Positions 1 to 5,798 of a DNA stretch of 7,233 nucleotides are shown here, piece after piece; within the stretch, counting starts at the first letter, position 1, and each line of letters begins with the position of its first letter. The notes beneath the pieces were generated by a model. It worked only from the letters and a program-made list of their open reading frames with translations, ran no database searches and had not been told where the DNA came from. Both the position numbers and the translations under genes were made by a program. The DNA is from Sphingobacteriales bacterium (GTDB lineage Bacteria > Bacteroidota > Bacteroidia > Chitinophagales > Chitinophagaceae): positions 1 to 7,233 of the forward strand of contig JAHEZF010000081.1 in NCBI GenBank assembly GCA_023251215.1, given 5' to 3'.

Positions 1-372
1 AAGAAAAGCATCCTCAAGTGAATGATATTTATTATAATGCTGATGGAAAAATTCAATAAAATAAAAGAGATCGTCTTCATTAAATGTGCGGTGTTTAAAC
101 CCCTTTAATTTTTTCAGATCAGCGGCAGACTGGTTCAGGCAAAATTCATGGGGCTGATTGTCCATTAACCCTAAAAGCTCTTTACTTTTTTTGATGATCG
201 TTGTGCGGTTGCCCCAGGCAAACACGGCAGCAAAGAATCCGGCTATTTCAATGTCCTGTTTCTTAGTGAACAGATGTGGTACTGAGATGGGGTCATCTTT
301 AATGAAAGAAAGTTGATTATATTCATCAACTTTTTTATCCAGGAAATCTTTCAGGTCAGAATTAATTTTCAC
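1..372 (-). CDS. TIGR02757 (DUF2400) family protein, N-terminal part
   Basis: The first 124 codons of a gene that runs off the left edge; no stop is visible. The translation has the marks I associate with the TIGR02757 family: a start near LKDFLDKKVDEYN, then DDPISVPHLF (about residues 22-31), KKQDIEIAGFFAA followed by FAWGNR (about 33-52), and HRTF plus a SLEDAF segment near the edge. The family is widespread in Bacteroidota and its biochemical role is not established to my knowledge, so no function is given. I chose the GTG at 372 because the protein then begins at the usual family position. A second in-frame GTG lies at 396, and the nearby ATG codons at 388 and 398 are in other frames that stop quickly. 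The start lies 25 bases after the stop of the trans-sulfuration gene, so co-transcription is likely. There is no Shine-Dalgarno sequence. Confidence 0.8.
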   Translation of the reverse strand, partial: MKINSDLKDFLDKKVDEYNQLSFIKDDPISVPHLFTKKQDIEIAGFFAAVFAWGNRTTIIKKSKELLGLMDNQPHEFCLNQSAADLKKLKGFKHRTFNEDDLFYFIEFFHQHYNKYHSLEDAFL

Positions 373-397
373 ATTGGCAGATTTGCATATTGGCACA

Positions 398-1570
398 TTA
401 ACCGATAGCCTGTTTCAGATCTTCAATCAAATCATCCGCATCCTCAATACCCACACTCAATCTCATTAATGAATCTGTCAGTCCATTCTTCATTCTTTCT
501 TCTCTTGGAATGGAAGCATGGGTCATGCTTGCCGGGTGATTTATCAACGACTCAACTCCGCCTAAACTTTCGGCCAGAGAAAATAATTTTGTGGAAGATA
601 AAACTCTCATAGCATTTTCAACACTGTCATCTTTTAAAGCAAAACTTAACATGCCTCCAAAGTCCCGCATTTGTTTTTTTGCAATGGTGTGATTGGGATG
701 ATCTTCAAATCCCGGCCAATACACTTTTGATACTTTGGGATGTTGGCGGAGCCAGTGAGCAATTTTTGCTCCGTTCTCACAGTGTCTTTGCATACGGACA
801 TGCAGTGTTTTTATTCCTCTCAGTACCAGGAAACAATCCATCGGGCCGGGTACTGCGCCACAACTTTTTTGTATAAAATATAATTTTTCTCTTAGTCCGG
901 CATCATTCATCACGAGGCAGCCCTGTATCACATCGCTGTGTCCGCCCAGGTACTTGGTAACAGAATGCATCACAATATCAGCGCCAAGATCAAGTGGAGT
1001 TTGCAGATATGGAGAGGCAAACGTGTTGTCAACAGCCAGCAATATTTTATGTTGTTTGGCAATAGCTGCAACAGCGGCGAGATCAACAATATTCATCAGT
1101 GGATTAGTGGGGGTTTCTGTCCAGATAAGTTTTGTATTGCTGTTGATATAATTTTTAATATTATCAGCATTATGCATATCCACATAATGAAACCGGATGC
1201 CGAATCTTTCAAACACTTTTGTAAACAAGCGGTAGGTCCCACCATACATATCGTTGGCCGCAATTACTTCATCGCCCGATTGAAGTAACTTGATCACCGC
1301 ATCGGTGGCGGCTACACCGCTGCTGAAGGCTAAACCGAATTTTCCGTTTTCAATAATGGCCAAAGCTTCTTCCAGTGCCTTACGGGTTGGGTTTTGCGAA
1401 CGGGCATATTCAAAACCCTTATGTTTTCCCGGAGCTGCCTGTACATAGGTAGAGGTTTGAAAAATGGGCGTCATGATGGCGCCGGTAGATGGATCAGGTT
1501 CTGCACCCGCATGAATGAGTTTTGTGCCGATACCCCAGGCTTCTGAAGGGGTTTTATTATCATTTGACAT
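398..1570 (-). CDS. Cystathionine gamma-synthase/lyase-type PLP enzyme
   Basis: A full-length 390-residue cytoplasmic enzyme of the Cys/Met metabolism PLP family (fold type I). Numbering from the ATG at 1570: YARSQNPTR (55-63) gives the phosphate-binding Tyr and Arg from the neighbouring subunit; SSGVAA (83-88) is the phosphate loop; Tyr110 in MYGGTYR stacks on the cofactor; Asp181 in VDNTF pairs with the pyridine nitrogen; Lys206 in HSVTKYLGGHSD is the Schiff-base lysine; SLGGVESL (335-342) and Arg370 in MRLSVG bind substrate. Glu54, Arg114 and Glu334 match residues used by gamma-specific members, so this is gamma-synthase (from an activated homoserine, methionine route) or gamma-lyase (reverse route), not beta-lyase. 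Sequence alone does not separate these two, so no symbol is given. A frame extension to TTG at 1576 adds only two residues; the ATG at 1570 is the better start. It lies 88 bases after asnB, in the same direction. Confidence 0.9.
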   Translation of the reverse strand: MSNDNKTPSEAWGIGTKLIHAGAEPDPSTGAIMTPIFQTSTYVQAAPGKHKGFEYARSQNPTRKALEEALAIIENGKFGLAFSSGVAATDAVIKLLQSGDEVIAANDMYGGTYRLFTKVFERFGIRFHYVDMHNADNIKNYINSNTKLIWTETPTNPLMNIVDLAAVAAIAKQHKILLAVDNTFASPYLQTPLDLGADIVMHSVTKYLGGHSDVIQGCLVMNDAGLREKLYFIQKSCGAVPGPMDCFLVLRGIKTLHVRMQRHCENGAKIAHWLRQHPKVSKVYWPGFEDHPNHTIAKKQMRDFGGMLSFALKDDSVENAMRVLSSTKLFSLAESLGGVESLINHPASMTHASIPREERMKNGLTDSLMRLSVGIEDADDLIEDLKQAIG

Positions 1571-1643
1571 AAACAACTATTTATAATTACCAGTAAAATA
1601 TCAAAGGTGGAAAATAATTTCTGATTTAGGGAATGTTTTAATG

Positions 1644-1666
1644 TCCCCTTCAGGGGATTCAGGGGT
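1644..1666. repeat. GGGG/CCCC palindromic element at the asnB stop
   Basis: TCCCC at 1644-1648 pairs with GGGGA at 1653-1657 around the four bases TTCA. TTCAGGGG is then repeated directly at 1658-1665, nine bases after its first copy at 1649-1656, so two alternative GGGG arms exist. The asnB stop codon (1659-1661, minus strand) and its last proline codon lie in the second copy. No U-run follows on the asnB sense strand, so it is at best an atypical terminator or a 3'-end-stabilising hairpin. Confidence 0.5.
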
Positions 1667-3509
1667 ATAGTATTGCAGCCGTAAGGTAGTACCAATCATA
1701 ATTATCAGCCTCATAAGCAGGCCGGGGAACAATCTTTTTATTCAATGCTATAGGGTTTAATATTTTTTCATGTACTAATTTTCTTTTTGCTTCCCGGATA
1801 TATTCCTGTACTTTCTCATTCTGCATCCATTGCAACTGGGGCGGTTCAAATCCCACCTTATCTCTGCGCAAGACTATTGATTCGGATAATTTATTTTTCA
1901 AACTTTCTCTCAGTATCCATTTTGTCCATCCATTTCTGATTTTAAAATGTGCCGGCAGGGAAAAAATGAATTCAACCAGTTCATGACTTAAAAAAGGTAA
2001 CCGGACTTCCTGGCTATGTGCCATAGAATTTCTATCGGCATAGCGAAGTAACTCTTCAAGACCATGCATGCATGTGTTGAAATATAAAACAGCATTCAGG
2101 GTAAAATGTGTGGGAGTAGTATAATAAGCTTCTTTGCTTTGCAGCCTGACGAAATCTTTGTTCAGATCTTCCTGCCGGATAGCCTTCAATAAATATTGAC
2201 GTTCTAAAATAACCGTAGCAAGTTCGGGAAACAGGGAGGCAGCAATATTTTTAATACCAAACTTCTCCTGCACGCCAATTTTTTTTGATGCATTTAACTC
2301 CCGGCTGCGCAACAGTTTTCTTTGATGAAACAGTTCTTGCCAATACCATTTGTAATATTTATGGTAGCCGGCGAGTACTTCATCAGCGCCTTGACCATCT
2401 AACAACACTTTTACATTGTTTTGTTTTGCCAATTCATAAACTTTATATTGGGCATAAATACTTGCCGAACTAAAAGGTTCTTCCTGGTGATACAATAATT
2501 TTTCCCAGTCACTGAACAGTACGTCAGCAGATACATTGACAGTGTACTGCCGGAGGTTGAACTGATCGGCTACTTGTTTTGAAAAAACCGATTCATCTTT
2601 TTCAAACTCCGGGAAGATAGCCGTAAAGCACTGGTGGCTTTGACTCGCAGCTCGCAGCTCATGGCTCACAGCTGCAATAGAAGAACTGTCAAGGCCTCCG
2701 CTTAGTGAAGTGCCAACAGTTACATCACTTCGCAATCTTCTTTTTACCGAGGTGGCGAAAAGATGATTGAATTGCTCCAAAGCTTCTGTATCGGTAATTT
2801 TTTTATTTTGTTTGTCCGGGTCAATGTCCCAGTATTTTTCAATTGTCAGTTCATTTTCCGGCAGGGAATAATAAAGCCTGGATGCAGGCGGTAGTTTGTA
2901 AATATTATTGTAAAAAGTTTCTTCCGGCCGGGCCGGATTGTCAGCATAACCGATCGTAATGAAATTAAAAAGCATTTTCAGGTTTGGCTTTCTTTCAATG
3001 CCCGCTGCCCATAATGCTTTCATTTCTGAAGCGAATAAAAAATTTTTGCCGTCGTAATAATAATAGAAAGGTTTTTCTCCAAACCTGTCCCGGGCTGCAA
3101 ATAATTCTCTTTCCTTTTCGTCCCAGATAGCAAACGCAAACATGCCATCAAAGTGATCCAGGCAATCTTCTTTCCAGCAATCATAGGCGGCAGCTATTAC
3201 TTCTGTATCTGTTTTTGAGCGGAAGGAATATCCTTTCTTCTGCAATTCTTCTTTGAGTTCAACATAATTATAAATTTCCCCATTGTGAATAATAGTGTAC
3301 CGGTTGAGATAGTGCATCGGTTGTTGTCCGGCATCACTAAGATCAATAATGGAAAGGCGGCGATGGCCGAGCAATACATTACCGGAATCATTTTTCCACA
3401 AACCTTCACCATCCGGACCGCGGTGAGCAAGAGCAGCAGTCATTTTTTGCAAATGTTCTTTGCTGAATAGTAAAGAATTTGACTGTATGATGCCGGTAAT
3501 GCCGCACAT
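1659..3509 (-). CDS. asnB: Asparagine synthetase, glutamine-hydrolysing
   Basis: A 616-residue, two-domain cytoplasmic enzyme that makes asparagine from aspartate, ATP and glutamine. The start is fixed by chemistry: the ATG at 3509 puts Cys2, the glutaminase nucleophile, directly after Met. A frame extension to 3548 would bury it. The class II amidotransferase domain (about 2-215) shows AHRGPDGEG (28-36), GHRRLSIIDLS (48-58), HNGEIYNY (75-82), SKTDTE (98-103) and RDRFGEKPF (140-148). The synthetase domain has the ATP-pyrophosphatase loop SGGLDSS (270-276), LLDGQGADEVLAGY (369-382) and RYADRNSMAHSQEVRLPFL (489-507). All key residues look intact. It is longer than the E. coli enzyme (554 residues), typical of the broad AsnB family. 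Relatives in glycan clusters can amidate sugars, but no glycan genes are near. Residues 280-289 are encoded by a 7-bp repeat, and the stop lies in a palindromic element. It starts 54 bases after the preceding DUF2911 gene. Confidence 0.93.
   Translation of the reverse strand: MCGITGIIQSNSLLFSKEHLQKMTAALAHRGPDGEGLWKNDSGNVLLGHRRLSIIDLSDAGQQPMHYLNRYTIIHNGEIYNYVELKEELQKKGYSFRSKTDTEVIAAAYDCWKEDCLDHFDGMFAFAIWDEKERELFAARDRFGEKPFYYYYDGKNFLFASEMKALWAAGIERKPNLKMLFNFITIGYADNPARPEETFYNNIYKLPPASRLYYSLPENELTIEKYWDIDPDKQNKKITDTEALEQFNHLFATSVKRRLRSDVTVGTSLSGGLDSSSIAAVSHELRAASQSHQCFTAIFPEFEKDESVFSKQVADQFNLRQYTVNVSADVLFSDWEKLLYHQEEPFSSASIYAQYKVYELAKQNNVKVLLDGQGADEVLAGYHKYYKWYWQELFHQRKLLRSRELNASKKIGVQEKFGIKNIAASLFPELATVILERQYLLKAIRQEDLNKDFVRLQSKEAYYTTPTHFTLNAVLYFNTCMHGLEELLRYADRNSMAHSQEVRLPFLSHELVEFIFSLPAHFKIRNGWTKWILRESLKNKLSESIVLRRDKVGFEPPQLQWMQNEKVQEYIREAKRKLVHEKILNPIALNKKIVPRPAYEADNYDWYYLTAAILYP
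2644..2671. repeat. 7-bp tandem repeat inside asnB, consensus CTCRCAG
   Basis: Four consecutive 7-base units start at 2644, 2651, 2658 and 2665 on the plus strand. The first two are identical (CTCGCAG), the third is the most diverged (CTCATGG) and the fourth is CTCACAG; a partial fifth unit, CTGCA, follows. The array encodes about residues 280-289 of AsnB (AVSHELRAAS), just after the ATP-binding loop. Seven is not a multiple of three, so each unit is read in a different frame. Confidence 0.7.
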
Positions 3510-3563
3510 GTTGTAAATATCTGCAATAATTTCTGCGGGAATGGACAAAATTTCTGCCTGTGC

Positions 3564-4220
3564 TCAGAAATTGACAGGTAATCTTGCTTCTAAATTATCC
3601 CAGGCCATTATCATGTCAGCGCCGGAAACAGTTTTTTCAAAAACAATAGTGAAGTATTCAAGATGATTGGCAGATTGTTTGACGGGTACAATAAAGCGGG
3701 CAATATCTTTTGTGGAATCAGGTTTCAACCCCCAACTGTCAATATTTGAATTAAGAACAATTGTCCATTGATCCGGCTCCGGGATACAATACAGTACATA
3801 GCGGCCTGCTTTTATTTTTTTGTCCTGAATAACAGCATCGCTGTAAAGTTGAAGTTCGGTAGATTCATTGGCGCCCAGCCGCCACGGCTCTCCATATTTC
3901 AGTACATCATGAAAAAGTTTACGGCCCTGTAAATGCGGGCGACTGTAAATTACTCTTGCCAAAGGGTCCCCATTTATACTATTGCCCATTTTGAGTTGGG
4001 GATAAGCAGGCGGGAAGTAACTCATGTCCATAGGTGAAATATCAACCGCGGCATAAGGATTAACTGTTGTTTCGTTTGGAGTGGTTTGAAGGGCTTTTGA
4101 AGTATCCGTCGTTTTGGACTGGGCATCATTATTCCCTGGTTTTTGATTACAGGCCGGTAATAAAAATATCACTAACCATACTGTCAGTACCTTGGTTTGT
4201 ATTTTCATAAAACAATTCAT
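3564..4220 (-). CDS. DUF2911 lipoprotein
   Basis: A 218-residue exported protein with a lipoprotein signal: a Lys-containing start, a hydrophobic stretch (about residues 11-21) and the lipobox LPAC with Cys24. A low-complexity Asn/Thr/Ser linker (about 25-55) is followed by the DUF2911 domain (about 61-218), marked by SPMDMSYFPP, LARVIYSRP, KYGEPWRLGANESTEL, KAGRYVLY, WTIVLN, FEKT and AWDNLEARLPV. DUF2911 has no established enzymatic role that I know of; the domain looks like a small beta-rich envelope domain. The ATG at 4220 overlaps the stop of the upstream paralogue by one base (TAATG), which suggests translational coupling. An ATG at 4208 (MKIQTK) gives a more usual signal peptide and cannot be excluded. 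The domain is about 47 percent identical to its neighbour by my own count over 157 ungapped positions. Confidence 0.88.
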   Translation of the reverse strand: MNCFMKIQTKVLTVWLVIFLLPACNQKPGNNDAQSKTTDTSKALQTTPNETTVNPYAAVDISPMDMSYFPPAYPQLKMGNSINGDPLARVIYSRPHLQGRKLFHDVLKYGEPWRLGANESTELQLYSDAVIQDKKIKAGRYVLYCIPEPDQWTIVLNSNIDSWGLKPDSTKDIARFIVPVKQSANHLEYFTIVFEKTVSGADMIMAWDNLEARLPVNF

Positions 4221-4795
4221 TAAAAAATTATAGGCAATGCTACTTTCAGCATATCCCAGGCTACAACCAGGTTTGTACCGTCTGCTGTTTTTTCAAATAC
4301 CATCGTTAATGCTTCAACCGGCTCATTGATTTTTTGCAAGGGCACTTCCACACGAACAATATCTTTTTTTGAATCATATTTAAAAGCTCCCCAGGTATCT
4401 ATTTCTTTATTGACAATAAAAGTCCAGCTTGTTTCATTTACGATCGCATATAAGGTATAACGGCCTTTCCCGATTTTTTTCCCGCCGATCCGTGCATGTT
4501 TGAACAATTCAATTTCTGTAGCTTCATTGGCGCCCATTCTCCATACATCCCCGTATTTTACCAGATCTCCAAAAATTATTCTTCCTGATTTTTGTGGCCG
4601 GCTATAAACAACTCTTGCCATTAATGGTTCGGTTATTTTATCCTGAATTTTCAGTACAGGATAGTTTACCGGGTAATAACACATGTCCATGGGCGATTTG
4701 TCCAATGGAGGCAAGCTGCCGGTTTGGGACAGTACGATTATAGCAGGGAGTAATCCAAAAAAGCACAGAGTAATTTTTTTCATACAATAAAACAT
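4220..4795 (-). CDS. DUF2911 secreted protein
   Basis: A paralogue of the next gene, 191 residues from the ATG at 4795 or 187 from the ATG at 4783 (MKKITL). The second start gives a classical signal peptide, and cleavage near VLSQ is likely, as often seen in Bacteroidota. There is no cysteine at the cleavage site, so this copy should be released into the periplasm rather than lipidated. DUF2911 covers almost all of the mature protein: SPMDMCYYP, MARVVYSRP, KYGDVWRMGANEATEIEL, GKGRYTLY, WTFIVN, FEKT and AWDMLKVALP. Function unknown. A TAnnTTTG match at 4801-4808 would put transcription initiation at or next to the 4795 ATG, which favours translation from 4783. It lies 43 bases after the acpH-like gene. 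Confidence 0.87.
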   Translation of the reverse strand: MFYCMKKITLCFFGLLPAIIVLSQTGSLPPLDKSPMDMCYYPVNYPVLKIQDKITEPLMARVVYSRPQKSGRIIFGDLVKYGDVWRMGANEATEIELFKHARIGGKKIGKGRYTLYAIVNETSWTFIVNKEIDTWGAFKYDSKKDIVRVEVPLQKINEPVEALTMVFEKTADGTNLVVAWDMLKVALPIIF

Positions 4796-4800
4796 ATTTA

Positions 4801-4808
4801 CAAAAATA
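4801..4808 (-). promoter_or_regulatory. Candidate -7 promoter box for the DUF2911 pair
   Basis: On the minus strand this reads TATTTTTG, an exact match to the Bacteroidota -7 element TAnnTTTG, in the short gap between the acpH-like gene and the DUF2911 genes. I see no TTG -33 element at the usual distance, so this may be only a weak internal promoter or a chance match in AT-rich DNA. Confidence 0.3.
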
Positions 4809-4838
4809 ATAGTTTAGGCTGGTTGTCAGTTTACTTAA

Positions 4839-5444
4839 TCAGGCATCATTGCCGGTTTTTAATAATAATTCAAATTGATCCCGGGCAAATGGCTTGACGG
4901 ATGCCCAGAAATGACGATAGCATTCCTGCAAACGTTGGTAGTGTTGTTCAAATAAATGAACAGCAGTATCGCTTTCGGTTAAATGAACCGAACGCCGTAC
5001 TACGCCTCCAAAACTTTTACCTGTTCCCCAACTGGTTCTGTAATTATAGAGCCAGTTCTGCGATCTCATATAGGGAAACATGATGGCAAAAGGTTCCGGC
5101 GGCCATTGAAAATGTTTGTCAATAACTGAATATACCTGTTGTGAAAAATCAAACAGTGTACTTTCGGTAAATTCATTTTCATCAACAGCGAGGAAATGAT
5201 CATACACTACATCAACAAATGCCCCGCTGTATAAACGGTAATGTGGACGAAAAACCTCTTTGGCTTCCCGTGTTGCTTCATGCGAATCCGTAAAATTGTC
5301 AATAGCCCTGTGCAGGGCAATTCCTTTTTGAATATCGGGCGGGTAGTCAAATTTTTTTCTCCCTTTTACAAAATCACTGATAAGATTACCCACCATAATC
5401 TCCGGGTGGTTGAAAGAAAGATATGCATGGGCAAGGTAGTTCAT
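4839..5444 (-). CDS. acpH: Acyl carrier protein phosphodiesterase (DUF479)
   Basis: A 201-residue cytoplasmic protein closely matching the AcpH/YajB family in length and order of motifs. Family members remove the 4'-phosphopantetheine arm from holo-ACP with a divalent metal, giving apo-ACP. Visible signatures are MNYLAHAYLS at the start, GNLISDFVKG (19-28, with the conserved Asp24), the HRAID segment (45-49) followed by FTDSH, and FVDVVYDHFLA (76-86), whose Asp and His residues suit a metal site. The start at 5444 is set by the family's highly conserved N-terminus. There is no signal peptide. It is the first gene of the leftward group, and a 7-bp tandem repeat directly abuts its start codon in the leader. 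No fatty-acid genes are nearby, so the context does not add to the assignment. Confidence 0.88.
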   Translation of the reverse strand: MNYLAHAYLSFNHPEIMVGNLISDFVKGRKKFDYPPDIQKGIALHRAIDNFTDSHEATREAKEVFRPHYRLYSGAFVDVVYDHFLAVDENEFTESTLFDFSQQVYSVIDKHFQWPPEPFAIMFPYMRSQNWLYNYRTSWGTGKSFGGVVRRSVHLTESDTAVHLFEQHYQRLQECYRHFWASVKPFARDQFELLLKTGNDA

Positions 5445-5500
5445 GAAGGCGCAAGGTAAAGGAAAGAAGAATCAAGGGGCAAGGCACAAGGTACAAGATG
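5445..5500. repeat. 7-bp tandem repeat, consensus CAAGGNN
   Basis: From 5473 to 5500 there are four consecutive 7-base units, starting at 5473, 5480, 5487 and 5494, with consensus CAAGGNN (the last unit is CAAGATG). More degenerate copies, including CAAGGTA at 5452 in the same phase and GAAGGCG at 5445, continue up to the base next to the acpH start codon (5442-5444). On the acpH sense strand the leader therefore reads as repeated CCTTG steps. The middle part (5459-5472) is decayed and partly out of phase. Confidence 0.7.
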
Positions 5501-5575
5501 CAGAAACGGGCCAACGCTTTAAAACTGATCTTTTGAGATTTATTTTCAAATTCTCAGTATAAATTTTATGTCCTT

Positions 5576-5600
5576 TTTGTACAAATACAAACAAATACAA
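5576..5600. repeat. 10-bp palindrome plus 10-bp tandem duplication
   Basis: TTTGTACAAA at 5576-5585 is a perfect palindrome. The ten bases ACAAATACAA occur twice back to back, at 5581-5590 and 5591-5600. On the leftward sense strand this gives repeated TATTTG steps, which resemble but do not match the -7 promoter element. The position is about 130-155 bases upstream of the acpH start. Confidence 0.55.
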
Positions 5601-5688
5601 GATGACCGGCATTTATCGCTGCCCAGCAGTCACTTTTTGTGATTTCTGTTAACGCAATTAACACTCGCTGCCATTAATCACAATTGCC

Positions 5689-5719
5689 TTGCCATAGTTT
5701 GTAACCTTCTCTACATTTG
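5689..5719 (+). promoter_or_regulatory. Candidate promoter of the PepSY-like gene
   Basis: TACATTTG at 5712-5719 matches the Bacteroidota -7 element TAnnTTTG exactly, and a TTG at 5689-5691 lies 20 bases upstream, within the usual range for the -33 element. Transcription would begin near 5724-5728, leaving a leader of about 70 bases. The palindrome TGTGACGTCACA overlaps the downstream edge of the box and the predicted start site. Confidence 0.5.
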
Positions 5720-5729
5720 TGACGTCACA
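5718..5729. promoter_or_regulatory. Perfect 12-bp palindrome, candidate operator
   Basis: TGTGACGTCACA is its own reverse complement and sits on the last two bases of the candidate -7 box and the predicted transcription start. That is a good position for a dimeric repressor. Its half-sites resemble those of the CRP/FNR family, but the two-base spacer is too short for a classical CRP site (TGTGA-N6-TCACA). The cognate regulator is unknown. Confidence 0.4.
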
Positions 5730-5736
5730 TTTAAAA

Positions 5737-5754
5737 TCCCGATAACTATCGGGA
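5737..5754. repeat. 18-base palindrome in the leader
   Basis: TCCCGATAACTATCGGGA is an inverted repeat with arms of eight bases around a two-base centre; as RNA it would fold with about a six-base-pair stem and a larger loop. It lies 44 bases before the start codon at 5799 and downstream of the candidate promoter, so it would be part of the mRNA leader. No U-run follows, so it is not an intrinsic terminator. It may be a dispersed palindromic element. Confidence 0.6.
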
Positions 5755-5798
5755 GAAAAAATTCGGAATTAGACTTTAGTTTTTAAAAGATACTGATT

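Larger units (their letters stand above)
5501..5798. other. Divergent intergenic region, no gene seen
   Basis: Together with the heptad repeat this forms the 354-base gap between the leftward acpH-like gene and the rightward PepSY-like gene. I find no coding sequence or RNA gene. It contains a 10-bp palindrome and a perfect 10-bp tandem duplication (5576-5600), TGTGA-type sites at 5638, 5678 and 5718, a candidate rightward promoter, and an 18-base palindrome at 5737-5754. The promoter for the leftward group should also lie here, but I found no exact TAnnTTTG on that strand. Confidence 0.75.

Noticed and set aside
938..1288. 116-codon plus-strand open frame opposite the PLP enzyme.
   Set aside because: A shadow of a strongly conserved gene in another frame, with no recognisable domain.
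1571..1576. TTG start adding two residues to the trans-sulfuration enzyme.
   Set aside because: The ATG at 1570 is six bases downstream and is the normal choice.
1602..1609. Promoter box for the trans-sulfuration gene (CACCTTTG on the minus strand).
   Set aside because: It differs from TAnnTTTG at the first base and has no -33 partner; read-through from asnB is equally likely.
3510..3548. Extension of the asnB frame upstream to 3548 (13 extra residues).
   Set aside because: The glutaminase needs Cys at position 2 after Met removal; only the ATG at 3509 gives MCGITG. The extension has no family support.
3551..3570. Hairpin TTTCTG/CAGAAA at the end of the DUF2911 lipoprotein gene as a terminator.
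   Set aside because: The stem is short and AT-rich with an eight-base loop and only a four-base T stretch, too weak to call. The T stretch is also interrupted at once by GTCC.
5241..5459. Open frame on the plus strand across the acpH 5' end.
   Set aside because: It lies antisense to a well-supported conserved gene and its translation resembles no family.
5445..5500. Possible CRISPR array.
   Set aside because: The units are 7 bp with no spacers, and no cas genes are present; it is a simple tandem repeat.
5718..5729. Classical CRP or FNR binding site.
   Set aside because: Half-sites are separated by two bases instead of about six (CRP) or four (FNR-like), so only an unspecified palindromic operator is claimed.
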